Shown here one piece after another: positions 23,179-31,218 of a stretch of 34,090 nt of DNA. The stretch spans positions 1-34,090 of the forward strand of contig NZ_JANXWG010000018.1 in the NCBI RefSeq assembly GCF_025351285.1. Direction: 5' to 3'. The notes under the pieces were generated by a model. It did no database searches. It was not told where the DNA came from and worked only from the letters and a program-made list of their open reading frames with translations. Numbering within the stretch: position 1 is the first letter of the stretch; the number at the start of each line of letters is the position of its first letter. Source of the stretch: Novosphingobium sp. (lineage in GTDB: Bacteria > Pseudomonadota > Alphaproteobacteria > Sphingomonadales > Sphingomonadaceae). The translations under genes and the position numbers were made by a program.

Positions 23179-23584
23179 TCGTCCGATCCGGGTTTAAAAC
23201 TTGTCCTGACGTCGGATTCGGGCCGGCCGCGCGGCGTTCCATCGCATTCATCGCTCGCTTCGTCGATGGGGCGCGGCTGGATTTGTGCGGCCTGCTGCCC
23301 GGTCTATTCCTAAACTCAATTGTAATTGCCGAATAAAATCAGACCATTTCCGTGTTATCGCGCGAAAATGTCATTCATCGTGCCAGTTGTCCGTAAAAAA
23401 TGTAGAATCCATACAATCGAATCGCCACGAAGCGGGAGTAATTTACTCAAGTCCCCAAGGTCTGATCGAATCATTCAGCTAGGGATTGAGGTCGCGCAAG
23501 CATTGCCAGCGATAAATTGCAAAAAAGGTATCAGCTTTGTTAGTTAATTTATTGCAATCAAACTTACGCGAGAGGGACCATACA
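23179..23584. other. AT-rich intergenic region before the protease gene
   Basis: No gene is supported here. From about 23300 the stretch is distinctly AT-rich against a GC-rich background and contains related A/T motifs with TTGCAA cores near 23516 and 23557. It presumably holds the promoter and control sites of the protease-inhibitor operon. The ribosome site GAGAGGGA precedes the protease ATG. Confidence 0.45.
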
Positions 23585-24631
23585 ATGACCTGCAACTGCT
23601 TTATTATCCCCGACGATGTGCTCGAACGCTTCGCTTCCGATCCTCAATTGTCCGACGAAGTGCGGCAGAACTTCCACCACAGCGCGGCGCTTAGCCGGGG
23701 CATGCGTTCAGTGCGCGACCGCAACAACGCGCTGACGATGACCGCGATCAGCCTGCCGTTCCCACGCCCACCGTTTCCGTTTCCGCTGCCGCACCGGCTG
23801 CCGGTGGGCCAGGTGTTCGATTGCCATCACGGCACCACGCTGCCGGGCGCCGCGGTCGCCAACCCCGGCGCATCGGCCGATCCCACAATCAAGCGCGCCT
23901 ATGTCGAGGAAGAAAGCGTCGCGCGGTTCTACTGGAACGTGTTCAAGCGCGATTCGATCGACGGTCATCACATGACGCTGATCTCGTCGGTCCACTATGG
24001 CGTGAAATACAACAACGCCTTCTGGAACGGCGCGCAGATGACGTACGGCGATGGCGATGGCCAGGTGTTCCTCGATTTCACGCTGGGCGATGACGTGATC
24101 GGGCACGAACTGACCCATGGCGTCACCCAGCACAGCCTGGGGCTGGTCTATTCGGGCGAGGCCGGCGGGCTCAACGAAAGCATGTCCGACGTGTTCGGAT
24201 CGATGTTCCGCCAGTGGGAAAAGAGCCAGACCACAGCCACGGCCGATTGGCTGATCGGTGCCGACATCATGGGGCCGGTGTCCAAGGGCAAGGGCTATAC
24301 CTGCCTGCGCGACATGGCGGCGCCCAAGGCCGCGCACGCGTTGGCAGCGCAGCCCGATCACTATTACCCCGGCATCGGCAACCTCGATCCGCATTACTCC
24401 AGCGGGGTGCCCAATCTGGCCTTCACCAACGCCGCCAAGGCGATCGGCGGGCACAGTTGGGAAAAGGCCGGCCAGGTCTGGTACAAGGCGCTGACCGGCT
24501 TCGGACCGAGCCCGAACATGACCATGTCTCAATTTGCGAGCAGAACCCGTGCGCTATCCACATCGATGTTTCCGGCGGAACCTGCGGTCCATACTGCCGT
24601 TCATAATGCCTGGACTGGTGTGGGGCTGTAG
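23585..24631 (+). CDS. Protealysin-like M4 family metalloprotease
   Basis: This is a thermolysin-fold zinc endopeptidase of the protealysin subgroup, 348 residues. The catalytic motif is complete: H174-E-L-T-H178, the zinc ligand Glu198 in GGLNESMSD, and His270 in DPHYSSG, corresponding to thermolysin His231. The N-terminus MTCNCFIIPDDVLERF is the short protealysin-type propeptide (Cys-x-x-Ile-Pro-Pro-like motif), which inhibits the enzyme until removed; there is no classical signal peptide. Pro-rich residues 58-75 link the propeptide and protease. I chose the ATG at 23585 because of the ribosome site GAGAGGGA and because the longer frame adds unrelated residues. The gene is followed by a small emfourin-like inhibitor gene, the arrangement known for protealysin operons, which supports the assignment. 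Confidence 0.93.
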   Translation: MTCNCFIIPDDVLERFASDPQLSDEVRQNFHHSAALSRGMRSVRDRNNALTMTAISLPFPRPPFPFPLPHRLPVGQVFDCHHGTTLPGAAVANPGASADPTIKRAYVEEESVARFYWNVFKRDSIDGHHMTLISSVHYGVKYNNAFWNGAQMTYGDGDGQVFLDFTLGDDVIGHELTHGVTQHSLGLVYSGEAGGLNESMSDVFGSMFRQWEKSQTTATADWLIGADIMGPVSKGKGYTCLRDMAAPKAAHALAAQPDHYYPGIGNLDPHYSSGVPNLAFTNAAKAIGGHSWEKAGQVWYKALTGFGPSPNMTMSQFASRTRALSTSMFPAEPAVHTAVHNAWTGVGL

Positions 24632-24686
24632 CGGCTCGCATGGTGGAACCCACGAACATGCAATCCAGACAGCGGAGGCGAAAGGC

Positions 24687-24959
24687 ATGGGCGTGGTGAC
24701 GATCGAGGAAAAGGGCGGGTTCGTCGGTGCAGGAATGCCCGGCGGACACGTCCACACCCGCGGCGAGATGGCCTGGGACGCGTTGTCCCAGGCCGATCGT
24801 GCGACGATCGACACCTTGTTTGCGGCAAAAAGGCCCGTCAACGCGAACTTGTACTATCGCTTGTCTCGCAGCGGGCCGGCCGGCACCGAAGCCGTCGACG
24901 CGTTGCGCGAAGCTGTGCCGGCAGCGCTGCTGGCGCGCGTGAAGACGACTTTGGACTAG
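24687..24959 (+). CDS. Emfourin-like inhibitor of the adjacent M4 protease
   Basis: This is a 90-residue cytoplasmic-type protein without signal peptide. It starts MGVVTIEEKGGFVGAGM, matching the emfourin hallmark of a beta strand followed by (K/R)xGGFxG, then a helical segment (LSQADRATIDTLF) and a second strand with YYRLSRSGP. Emfourins are small inhibitors encoded beside protealysin-like proteases that bind the active site cleft. I chose the ATG at 24687 because GGAGG stands 8-9 bases before it; the longer frame from 24534 overlaps the protease gene. The gene is 55 bases downstream of the protease gene on the same strand, so both are likely cotranscribed and the inhibitor would protect the producing cell. 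The inhibitory activity itself is inference from context and similarity. Confidence 0.82.
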   Translation: MGVVTIEEKGGFVGAGMPGGHVHTRGEMAWDALSQADRATIDTLFAAKRPVNANLYYRLSRSGPAGTEAVDALREAVPAALLARVKTTLD

Positions 24960-25047
24960 AGATCCGCCGTTGGAACCCGGCACCCGGCCCACAATCGCCG
25001 CCCGATAGCCCCGGGCCCGGTACGATATCGAGCCGGGGCTGCCGGCG

Positions 25048-25093
25048 AGGGGCATTGTTCAGGACACGCCCCCCCGTCCGGGACAATGCCCCT
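25048..25093. terminator. Bidirectional stem-loop between convergent emfourin and thiD genes
   Basis: A perfect 11-bp inverted repeat (AGGGGCATTGT at 25048-25058 and its complement at 25083-25093) encloses a partly pairing 24-base GC-rich centre. It sits between two convergent genes and could end transcripts from both sides. There is no U-tract on either side. Confidence 0.5.
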
Positions 25094-25111
25094 GACCTTT
25101 GGGCGCTTCGT

Positions 25112-25879
25112 TCAGTCGCGCCACTGCGCTGCGGTCACCGCGTGGTGGCCGAGCGGGCCACTGCCCTGGCCGAACCCGGGCGCCGCTTCGAGCGCCGCGC
25201 GGACGAAGGCGCGCGCACGCGCGATGGCTGTAGGCAGCGGCAGACCCTGGCCGAGCAGGCAGGCGATCGCGCTCGAAAGCGTGCAGCCGGTGCCGTGGCT
25301 GTGGCGCGTGGCAATGCGCGGGGCGCTCCAGCTTTGCACCGGTTGGCCGGGCATGTGGAGGTGGTCGGTCACGATCTCGCCGGGCGCATCGCCGCCTTTG
25401 GCCAGGAAGGTGATCCCGCGCGCGGCGAGCGCTTCGGCACCGCCCAGCGCGGCCAGTTCAACAACATTGGGCGTGACCAGCGTGGCCAGCGTCATCAGGC
25501 GGTCGAACGCGGCAATGGTGGCAGGGTCAGCGAGTGCTGCGCCCGAGGTGGCCATCATCACCGGATCGAACACCACCGGCACGCGCGCCTGCTCGATCCG
25601 GTCCGCAACAAGCGCGGCAATCGCAGCCGAGCCGAGCATCCCGATCTTGATTGCATCGACGCCGATGTCGGCAATGCACGCATCGATCTGCGCCGCTACC
25701 AGCGCAGGATCGAGCACCATCGCCGCGTGGACCCCGGTGCTGTCCTGCGCGGTGACGGCGGTGATCGCGGTCATCGCGTAGCCGCCCATCATGGTGATCG
25801 TCTTGATATCGGCCTGGATACCCGCGCCGCCAGAGCTATCCGATCCGGCGATGCTGAGGACGCGAGCGGGACGGCTCAT
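25112..25879 (-). CDS. thiD: Hydroxymethylpyrimidine/phosphomethylpyrimidine kinase ThiD
   Basis: ThiD phosphorylates 4-amino-5-hydroxymethyl-2-methylpyrimidine twice to the pyrophosphate needed for thiamine synthesis. The 255-residue protein has the N-terminal substrate and anion motif SIAGSDSSGGAGIQADIKT, VVFDPVMMATSG in the middle and HGTGCTLSSAIA near the C-terminus; the last forms the ribokinase-fold anion hole with the catalytic residue region. I chose the ATG at 25879, since the upstream frame overlaps the next gene and is Arg-rich. Its ATG overlaps the stop of the DUF1272 gene (ATGA), so the two are translated together. Confidence 0.95.
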   Translation of the reverse strand: MSRPARVLSIAGSDSSGGAGIQADIKTITMMGGYAMTAITAVTAQDSTGVHAAMVLDPALVAAQIDACIADIGVDAIKIGMLGSAAIAALVADRIEQARVPVVFDPVMMATSGAALADPATIAAFDRLMTLATLVTPNVVELAALGGAEALAARGITFLAKGGDAPGEIVTDHLHMPGQPVQSWSAPRIATRHSHGTGCTLSSAIACLLGQGLPLPTAIARARAFVRAALEAAPGFGQGSGPLGHHAVTAAQWRD

Positions 25880-26103
25880 GCGGCCTTGAACCGCCGTTCG
25901 GTCGAGGGCGCCGCCTTGGCATGGTGCTTTTTCGCACGGGTCGGTCGGTCGAGCAATTCGCCGCCGCAGTTGGGGCACAAATCGTCGAGCGCTTCGGCGC
26001 ATTCGGCGCAGAAGGTGCATTCGAACGAACAGATGAACGCGCCCGAGGCCTCGGCGGGGAGGTCGGTGCCGCAGCGTTCGCAATCGGGGCGCATTTCGAG
26101 CAT
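25876..26103 (-). CDS. DUF1272 small zinc-ribbon-like protein
   Basis: This 75-residue protein starts MLEMRPDCERCG and continues ICSFECTFCAECAE, then CPNCGGELLDRP. Eight cysteines form four CxxC or CxxxC pairs, which implies two metal-binding knuckles. It matches the DUF1272 pattern closely; the biochemical role of that family is unknown. The start at 26103 fits the family N-terminus and excludes a longer frame that reads into the neighbouring repeat. It overlaps thiD by 4 bases and lies downstream of glmM on the same strand, separated from it by an inverted repeat. Confidence 0.88.
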   Translation of the reverse strand: MLEMRPDCERCGTDLPAEASGAFICSFECTFCAECAEALDDLCPNCGGELLDRPTRAKKHHAKAAPSTERRFKAA

Positions 26104-26122
26104 CTGTTGTCCTAACCAAAAC

Positions 26123-26223
26123 CCGTTCGCGCTGAGCTTGTCAAAGCGCTGCACTTCTTTGTGCGCGGCGCGAGTCTGGGCTCAACAAGAAAACCAGTCC
26201 TTCGACAAGCTCAGGACGAACGG
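26123..26223. repeat. Dispersed inverted repeat pair (sphingomonad REP-like element)
   Basis: Arms of 29 bp at 26123-26151 and 26195-26223 are imperfect inverted copies of each other, with the core GAGCTTGTC(G/A)AAG and ends CCGTTCG and CTG. This sequence type is one I recall as recurrent between genes in sphingomonads, like REP/BIME units of enterobacteria. The spacer of 43 bases has no gene. It could form a long stem-loop in RNA and separate glmM from the DUF1272-thiD pair. Confidence 0.75.
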
Positions 26224-26237
26224 AAACAGGGTGGTGT

Positions 26238-27587
26238 TCAAGCCGCCTTGCGCACCGCGTCGCAGATCGTGTCGACCACTTGTTCGACTTCGGCGGCATC
26301 GTCACCTTCGGCCATCACGCGGATCACGGGTTCGGTGCCCGATGGGCGGATCACCAGCCGTCCGCGCCCGGTCAATTGCGCCTCGGCGTGCGCGATCACG
26401 TCCTTGACCGCCTGCTTGTCGAGCGGCTTGCCCCCGGATGCCTTGGCGTCGAAGCGCACGTTCTTGAGCAGTTGCGGCACTGGATCGAACTGGTGGAGCA
26501 ACTCGCTCGCGGGTTTGCCGCTATCGACCAATGCGGCGAGCACTTGCAGCGCGGCAATCGTGCCGTCACCCGTTGTTGCGTGATCGGCCAGGATCATGTG
26601 GCCCGATTGCTCGCCGCCCAGGTTGAACCCGCCTTCGCGCATGCGTTCGAGCACATAGCGGTCGCCCACCGACGTACGTTCCAGCGTCAGGCCCAGCGCT
26701 TGCAGATACCGTTCGAGGCCGAGGTTGGACATCACCGTCGCCACCACACCGCCGCCGGTCAGCTTGCCCTGGCGGTGCAATTGGCTGCCGATCAGCGCCA
26801 TGATCTGGTCGCCGTCGACGGCTTGCGATTTTTCATCGACCACGATCAGCCGGTCGGCATCGCCATCCAATGCGATGCCGATATCGGCGCGCACTTCGCG
26901 GACCTTGTCCTTGAGCGCCTGGAGCGAGGTGGAGCCGACGTTGAGATTGATGTTGCGGCCGTTGGGTTCGACCCCGATCGCGATCACTTCGGCGCCCAGT
27001 TCCCACAGCACCGAGGGCGCGACGTTGTACGCCGCGCCGTTCGCGCAATCGACCACGATGCGCAAGCCATCGAGCCGCACGTTGTCGGGCAGGCTCGCCT
27101 TGATCGCGTGGATGTAGCGCCCGCGCGCGTCTTCGATGCGGCGCGCACGGCCGACTTCGCTGGCGTCGGCCAGCGGGATTTCGGTTGCCAGCAGCGCCTC
27201 GATCGCCAGTTCGTCTTCATCCGACAGCTTGTAGCCGTCGGGCCCGAACAACTTGATGCCGTTGTCCTCGAACGGGTTGTGGCTGGCCGAGATCATCACG
27301 CCCAGATCGGCGCGCATCGACCGCGTCAGCATCGCCACCGCCGGGGTGGGCATCGGGCCGAGCAGGACCACGTCCATCCCCACCGAAGTGAAGCCCGCGA
27401 CCATCGCGCTTTCCATCATGTAGCCCGAAAGCCGCGTGTCCTTGCCGATGACCACGCGGTGGCGGTGATCTCCGCGCAGGAAGAACGCGCCGGCCGCCTG
27501 GCCGACTTTCATCGCGGTGGCGGCGGTCATCACGCCGGCGTTGGTGCGGCCCCGGATGCCGTCTGTGCCGAAAAACTTGCGTGCCAT
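26238..27587 (-). CDS. glmM: Phosphoglucosamine mutase GlmM
   Basis: GlmM converts glucosamine 6-phosphate to glucosamine 1-phosphate, the step before UDP-GlcNAc synthesis for peptidoglycan and lipid A. The 449-residue protein has all signatures: start [16 protein letters not shown], the phosphoserine loop MISASHNP with Ser102, the Mg-binding DGDADR at residues 241-246, [10 protein letters not shown] for sugar recognition, and [12 protein letters not shown] for phosphate binding near the C-terminus. I chose the ATG at 27587 over the frame start at 27797, which would overlap the divergent symporter gene. Length and order of motifs are those of the family. It is divergent to the symporter gene across 80 bases. 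Confidence 0.97.
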   Translation of the reverse strand: MARKFFGTDGIRGRTNAGVMTAATAMKVGQAAGAFFLRGDHRHRVVIGKDTRLSGYMMESAMVAGFTSVGMDVVLLGPMPTPAVAMLTRSMRADLGVMISASHNPFEDNGIKLFGPDGYKLSDEDELAIEALLATEIPLADASEVGRARRIEDARGRYIHAIKASLPDNVRLDGLRIVVDCANGAAYNVAPSVLWELGAEVIAIGVEPNGRNINLNVGSTSLQALKDKVREVRADIGIALDGDADRLIVVDEKSQAVDGDQIMALIGSQLHRQGKLTGGGVVATVMSNLGLERYLQALGLTLERTSVGDRYVLERMREGGFNLGGEQSGHMILADHATTGDGTIAALQVLAALVDSGKPASELLHQFDPVPQLLKNVRFDAKASGGKPLDKQAVKDVIAHAEAQLTGRGRLVIRPSGTEPVIRVMAEGDDAAEVEQVVDTICDAVRKAA

Positions 27588-27667
27588 TGCGTGCCTGGTG
27601 CTTCCCAAATGCATTGCGGTTGCGTTGCTGTTGCAGTGGCGTCCTATACGATTATTGTCACCAGCGC

Positions 27668-28972
27668 ATGAACCAAGATTTGAACGATCCGCCTGCTGCT
27701 GACGCGGCTCCGTTGTTGCCCGCCATTGCCCAGGTCCCTGCGGGCTGGACTTTCGGCGCGCTGGCGGGGGGCTTGCTGGGCGGGCTGCTGCTGGCATTCT
27801 GGTCGCCGGGCGCGATGCCCACGGTGCTGGGCATCGTCCAGCCGATCGGCGAATTGTGGCTGCGCGCCTTGCAGGCTACGATCGTGCCGCTGGTGGCCGC
27901 GCTGCTGTTCACCGGCGTGGTGCAGACCGTGGCGACCGCCAGCGCAGGCGCCATGGCGCGGCGCAGTTTGGGCTATTTCCTGGCATTCCTGGGCTTCAGC
28001 GCGCTGGCGGCGTTGATCGTGACCCCGGCGCTGCTGGCGCTGTTGCCGATCCCGGGCAATGCCGAAGCGCTGCGGGGCAGCCTGTCCGCCGCAGCCACGC
28101 CCGCCGCGAACGCGGTGCCCGGCCTCGCCGAATACCTCAAGTCGATCGTGCCGACCAACGTGATCGATGCCGCGGCCAACGATCGCATGCTGCCGCTGAT
28201 CCTGTTCATGGCGGTGTTCGCGATCGCCACGACGCGGCTGCCCGCGCCGCAGCGCGACTTGCTCTCCACCTTCTTCGCGGCAATCGCCTCGGCCATGCTG
28301 GTGGTGATCGGCTGGGTTCTGGCGATCGCGCCGCTCGGCGTGTTCGCGCTGGGACTGACGGTGGCGGCGAAAACCGGCGCGGGTGCGATCGGCGCGCTGA
28401 TCCACTATGTGCTGATCGTGGCGCTTACCGGCACGGTGATCCTGCTGGCCGGCTATGCCTTTGCCGTGCTGGTGGCACGGCAAAGGCTGGGCGCCTTTGC
28501 CCGCGCGCTGATCCCGGTGCAGATATTCGCGTTTTCGACGCAGTCCTCGCTGGCTTCGCTGCCCGCCATGCTTGGCGCATGCAAGCGGCTGGGGGTGCGC
28601 GACACGACTTCGGAATTCGTGATGCCGCTGGCGGTTTCGCTGTTCCGCGCGACCAGCCCGGCGATGAACCTGGCGGTCGTGATCTACGTCGCCAAATGGT
28701 ACGGCGTGACGATGACCCCGGAGGCGATGGTTTCGGGCTGGGTCATGGCGATCCTGGTGTCGCTGTCGTCGGTCAGCCTGCCAGGCACGATCAGCTTCAT
28801 CGCCTCGGTCGGGCCGATCGCGATCGCGATGGGGGTTCCGGTCAGCCCGCTGGCGCTGCTCGTTGCAGTCGAGGTGCTGCCCGACCTGATGCGCACGCTT
28901 GGCAACGTGACCATGGACGTGGCCGCAACTGCGGCGGTCGATCGGAGCGAGGATCGCGCGGGCCGGGCCTGA
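27668..28972 (+). CDS. Dicarboxylate/amino acid:cation symporter (SDF/DAACS family)
   Basis: This 434-residue inner-membrane transporter takes up dicarboxylates or acidic amino acids with Na+ or H+. It has about eight hydrophobic transmembrane spans. Family landmarks are visible: the Ser-rich hairpin [16 protein letters not shown] (HP1) and the [13 protein letters not shown] region (HP2), with the [17 protein letters not shown] span between them carrying the NMDGT-like position as ATSPAMN. The Asp/Arg of the canonical substrate site are not clearly conserved, so the substrate may differ from glutamate or succinate. The ATG at 27668 was chosen because the longer frame lacks membrane character and overlaps glmM. 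It stands alone, followed 109 bases later by sodB. Confidence 0.88.
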   Translation: MNQDLNDPPAADAAPLLPAIAQVPAGWTFGALAGGLLGGLLLAFWSPGAMPTVLGIVQPIGELWLRALQATIVPLVAALLFTGVVQTVATASAGAMARRSLGYFLAFLGFSALAALIVTPALLALLPIPGNAEALRGSLSAAATPAANAVPGLAEYLKSIVPTNVIDAAANDRMLPLILFMAVFAIATTRLPAPQRDLLSTFFAAIASAMLVVIGWVLAIAPLGVFALGLTVAAKTGAGAIGALIHYVLIVALTGTVILLAGYAFAVLVARQRLGAFARALIPVQIFAFSTQSSLASLPAMLGACKRLGVRDTTSEFVMPLAVSLFRATSPAMNLAVVIYVAKWYGVTMTPEAMVSGWVMAILVSLSSVSLPGTISFIASVGPIAIAMGVPVSPLALLVAVEVLPDLMRTLGNVTMDVAATAAVDRSEDRAGRA

Positions 28973-29081
28973 CGCGCGACCAATCGTCAGGCGCGACGGA
29001 AACCGCCGGCGGTGCAGATCGTTCGAACAGCAGGGCCCCATCAGTGGCCCACGGCTTCCCCCCGATCAAAGGACTTCGATC

Positions 29082-29714
29082 ATGGCCATCACGCTTCCCG
29101 CCCTGCCTTATCCCGAGGACGCGCTCGCCCCCGCGATCTCGGCCACCACGCTGCAAACGCACCATGGCAAGCACCACAAGGCCTATGTCGACAAGACCAA
29201 CGATGCGGTGAAGGACGGCCCGCTGGCGAGCGCCTCGCTCGAGGACATCATCAGGGCCGCGCGCGACAAGGGCGACAAGCCGCTGTTCAACAACGCTGCG
29301 CAGGCCTGGAACCACGGCTTCTACTGGCAAAGCCTGAGCCCGGCGAAACAGGCGCCATCGGCTGCGCTGGCCGATGCAATCGGGCAGGCGTTCGGTTCGA
29401 TCGAAGGCTTGGGCAAGGAACTGGCCAAGCAGGGCACTGCGCACTTCGCTTCGGGTTGGGTATGGCTGGTCGCGCGCGGGAATGCGCTGGCGGTCGAGCA
29501 GACGCACGATGCCGAAACCTTCGCGGACACTGAAGCGCGCCCGCTGCTGGTGATCGACTTGTGGGAGCACGCCTACTACCTCGATCACAAGAACGTGCGG
29601 CCCGATTACCTCAAGCAGGTGATCGCCGACCATCTGGCTTGGGACTTCGCTTCGCGCAATTTCGAGGCTTCGGGCACCTGGACTTATCCTGCGATGCAAC
29701 TCACTTCGGCCTGA
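29082..29714 (+). CDS. sodB: Superoxide dismutase, iron type
   Basis: This enzyme dismutates superoxide to oxygen and hydrogen peroxide in the cytoplasm. The 210-residue protein carries the metal ligands His27 (THHGKHH), His78 (AWNHGFYW), Asp159 and His163 (IDLWEHAYYLD). Gln74, in NNAAQAWNH, is at the position that marks Fe-type enzymes; Mn enzymes place the equivalent Gln later in the chain. Length and motifs fit a homodimeric cytosolic SOD without signal peptide. AAAGGA lies about 8 bases before the ATG. A strong terminator hairpin follows at 29731-29766. The gene lies next to the general stress response locus, but I found no EcfG-type promoter in front of it. Confidence 0.96.
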   Translation: MAITLPALPYPEDALAPAISATTLQTHHGKHHKAYVDKTNDAVKDGPLASASLEDIIRAARDKGDKPLFNNAAQAWNHGFYWQSLSPAKQAPSAALADAIGQAFGSIEGLGKELAKQGTAHFASGWVWLVARGNALAVEQTHDAETFADTEARPLLVIDLWEHAYYLDHKNVRPDYLKQVIADHLAWDFASRNFEASGTWTYPAMQLTSA

Positions 29715-29730
29715 ACGGGCTGAAGAACGT

Positions 29731-29766
29731 GAAAAGGGCCGGCACCTTGCGGTGTCGGCCCTTTTC
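29731..29766 (+). terminator. Strong bidirectional terminator after sodB
   Basis: A stem of 16 bp (one mismatch) from GAAAAGGGCC to GGCCCTTTTC with a TTGC loop begins 16 bases after the sodB stop. A-rich and T-rich ends on both sides allow it to act also for the converging 70-residue gene. Confidence 0.88.
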
Positions 29767-29795
29767 GTTTGAAGCTTCAAAATGGTTGCGCGCTG

Positions 29796-30008
29796 TCAGC
29801 TTTGGCCGTGCGTTTCGCCGCCGTGGTCCTTGGCTTCTTCTTCGGCCTTGCGCAGCGCGTCGCCTTCGGGACCGTCGAGCGCATCGGCGGCATCGCGCGC
29901 GAGCTGCGGCATGTCCTTGCCCTTCTTGTCGAGAAATTCCTTGGTCCGCTCGTCGTATTCGCGGGTGCCCTCGTAGCTGCCTTCACCATGTTGGTTTTTA
30001 TCGGTCAT
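29796..30008 (-). CDS. Small hydrophilic protein, predicted EcfG regulon member
   Basis: This 70-residue protein is very rich in charged residues (MTDKNQHGEGSYEGTREYDE..., LDKKGKDMPQLARDAAD), with no hydrophobic segment and no cysteine. It should be soluble, partly helical or disordered, like many stress-induced hydrophilins. I recognise a family of similar alphaproteobacterial proteins by the GSYEGTREYD opening but know no function. A GGAAC-N16-GGTT promoter at 30040-30064 precedes it, and AAGGAGA lies just before its ATG. It is the first gene downstream of ecfG, so it may be expressed both from its own EcfG promoter and by read-through. Confidence 0.82.
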   Translation of the reverse strand: MTDKNQHGEGSYEGTREYDERTKEFLDKKGKDMPQLARDAADALDGPEGDALRKAEEEAKDHGGETHGQS

Positions 30009-30039
30009 CGCCTGTCTCCTTCAAGGATGTCAGGACTCT

Positions 30040-30064
30040 AACCGACGTCAGGAAAACACGTTCC
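30040..30064 (-). promoter_or_regulatory. EcfG-type promoter for the 70-residue protein
   Basis: On the minus strand GGAAC (30060-30064) is followed after exactly 16 bases by GGTT (30040-30043), the form of general-stress sigma promoters (-35 GGAAC, -10 cGTT). The -10 ends about 30 bases before the ATG. Confidence 0.72.
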
Positions 30065-30080
30065 CGCAAAGTCGGCCGGC

Positions 30081-30698
30081 CTACTTGGCCGATTGGACCG
30101 TCCGGTCGAGTTCGAGCATGATCGCATCCTGCGCGACCGCATCGTCGGTGCTGCGGCGTGGCAGGTTGCCGCTTTCGATCATCGCGCTCAACGTCGCGCG
30201 GGCCCGGCCCACGCGGCTTTTGATCGTGCCCACTGCGCAATCGCAGATCTGCGCGGCTTCTTCGTAGCTGAACCCGCCGGCACCGACGAGCAGCAGCGCC
30301 TCGCGCCGTTCGGGCGGAAGTTGCAGCAGCGCACGGTGCATGTCCGACAAGTGCAGCGGCCCTTCCTGCGCGGCCGGTGCCACCAGAATGCGTTCAGCCA
30401 CGGTTTCATCGTAATCGCCACGAAAGCGGTTGCGGCGCATGTCGGTGAGGTAGGCATTGCGCAGGATCACGAAGGTCCACGCGCGCATCGATGTACCGGG
30501 TTCGAAGCGTGCTTGTGCCGCCCATGCCTTCAGCAGGGCTTCCTGAACGAGATCGTCGGCCATATCGGGCCGACCGCACAGGCCGCGTGCAAAAGCGCGC
30601 AAGTGCGGGATGACCGCAGTCAGCTCGCGCTTGAATTCGGCTGCCGCAGCCGCCGTAACAGGCTTCGGCGTCACCGGAACAGTTTCGGACTCAGACAT
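30081..30698 (-). CDS. ecfG: General stress response sigma factor EcfG
   Basis: This is the ECF-type sigma factor that directs RNA polymerase to general stress promoters and is held inactive by NepR. The 205-residue protein has a sigma-2 region (ADDLVQEALLKAWAAQARFEPGTSMRAWTFVILRNAYLTDMRRNR) with the typical MRAW motif, and a sigma-4 helix-turn-helix (LPPERREALLLVGAGGFSYEEAAQICDCAVGTIKSRVGRAR). The C-terminal tail of about 30 residues is usual for the EcfG subgroup. The ATG at 30698 overlaps the nepR stop by 8 bases, the standard arrangement that couples the two levels. Confidence 0.95.
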   Translation of the reverse strand: MSESETVPVTPKPVTAAAAAEFKRELTAVIPHLRAFARGLCGRPDMADDLVQEALLKAWAAQARFEPGTSMRAWTFVILRNAYLTDMRRNRFRGDYDETVAERILVAPAAQEGPLHLSDMHRALLQLPPERREALLLVGAGGFSYEEAAQICDCAVGTIKSRVGRARATLSAMIESGNLPRRSTDDAVAQDAIMLELDRTVQSAK

Positions 30699-30867
30699 CA
30701 GACGCTGAATCCAACTGTTCGAGCAGCTTGGCGAAGGAATCCGGCAAGGGTTCCTCGACCACCGAATTGTACAACTGGCGCAGTCCGCTGGTCCAGTCGG
30801 GCGCTTGCGGCCCCCCGCCGCCTGCGTTCTTTTTGATGTTGGGTGGAGTCACTTTTTCCTCGTCCAT
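30691..30867 (-). CDS. nepR: NepR anti-sigma factor
   Basis: NepR binds and blocks EcfG until phosphorylated PhyR sequesters it. The 58-residue protein has the defining helical core LRQLYNSVVEEPLPDSFAKLLEQLDSA, with the conserved EPLPDSF. The first 25 residues (MDEEKVTPPNIKKNAGGGGPQ) are flexible. I chose the ATG at 30867; a longer frame to 30999 would add 44 unconserved residues. The gene is followed by and overlaps ecfG, and the stress promoter at 31025-31049 lies about 160 bases upstream of the start. Confidence 0.95.
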   Translation of the reverse strand: MDEEKVTPPNIKKNAGGGGPQAPDWTSGLRQLYNSVVEEPLPDSFAKLLEQLDSASDV

Positions 30868-31022
30868 GATGCCGCAATACGCTCCCTGCTTTGCCTGTCG
30901 GTCGTACAACGCCGCATCCTCGGGATTGCCCTTGTTGACAGGGTCGGGCAACCAGAATCCTTGCCCCGGAATCCGGCAGTCGTGTTGCGGTGGTGACACG
31001 ACGTGTTCGGATATCCGGCATA

Positions 31023-31049
31023 GGAACGAAACAGCCGCTTCGTGGTTCC
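31023..31049. promoter_or_regulatory. Near-palindromic EcfG-type promoter readable on both strands
   Basis: On the minus strand GGAAC (31045-31049), 16 bases, then CGTT (31025-31028) form a perfect general-stress promoter toward nepR-ecfG. On the plus strand GGAAC (31023-31027), 16 bases, then GGTT (31044-31047) form a slightly weaker copy toward the kinase gene. Each -35 box overlaps the -10 box of the other strand, so both directions use the same 27 bp. Confidence 0.75.
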
Positions 31050-31218
31050 CCCCTTATGCGGAATAACCGTGCCCGCGTGCACGCCGCATTGTACACATTC
31101 GTCGCAAGCCTTGGTGGGCCTGCAATTCGGGCTTTCGGGCCGCCAATCAATGCAAGCCTTGCGGAGAGGGATCGATCTGCCGGTGCGAAGGCTCAATTCA
31201 TCTGCGACCGGGATTGAA

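Noticed and set aside
31042..31218. Start of the kinase gene at GTG 31042
   Set aside because: This codon lies inside the predicted promoter element and would make the -10 region coding; the extra N-terminal residues look like leader sequence.
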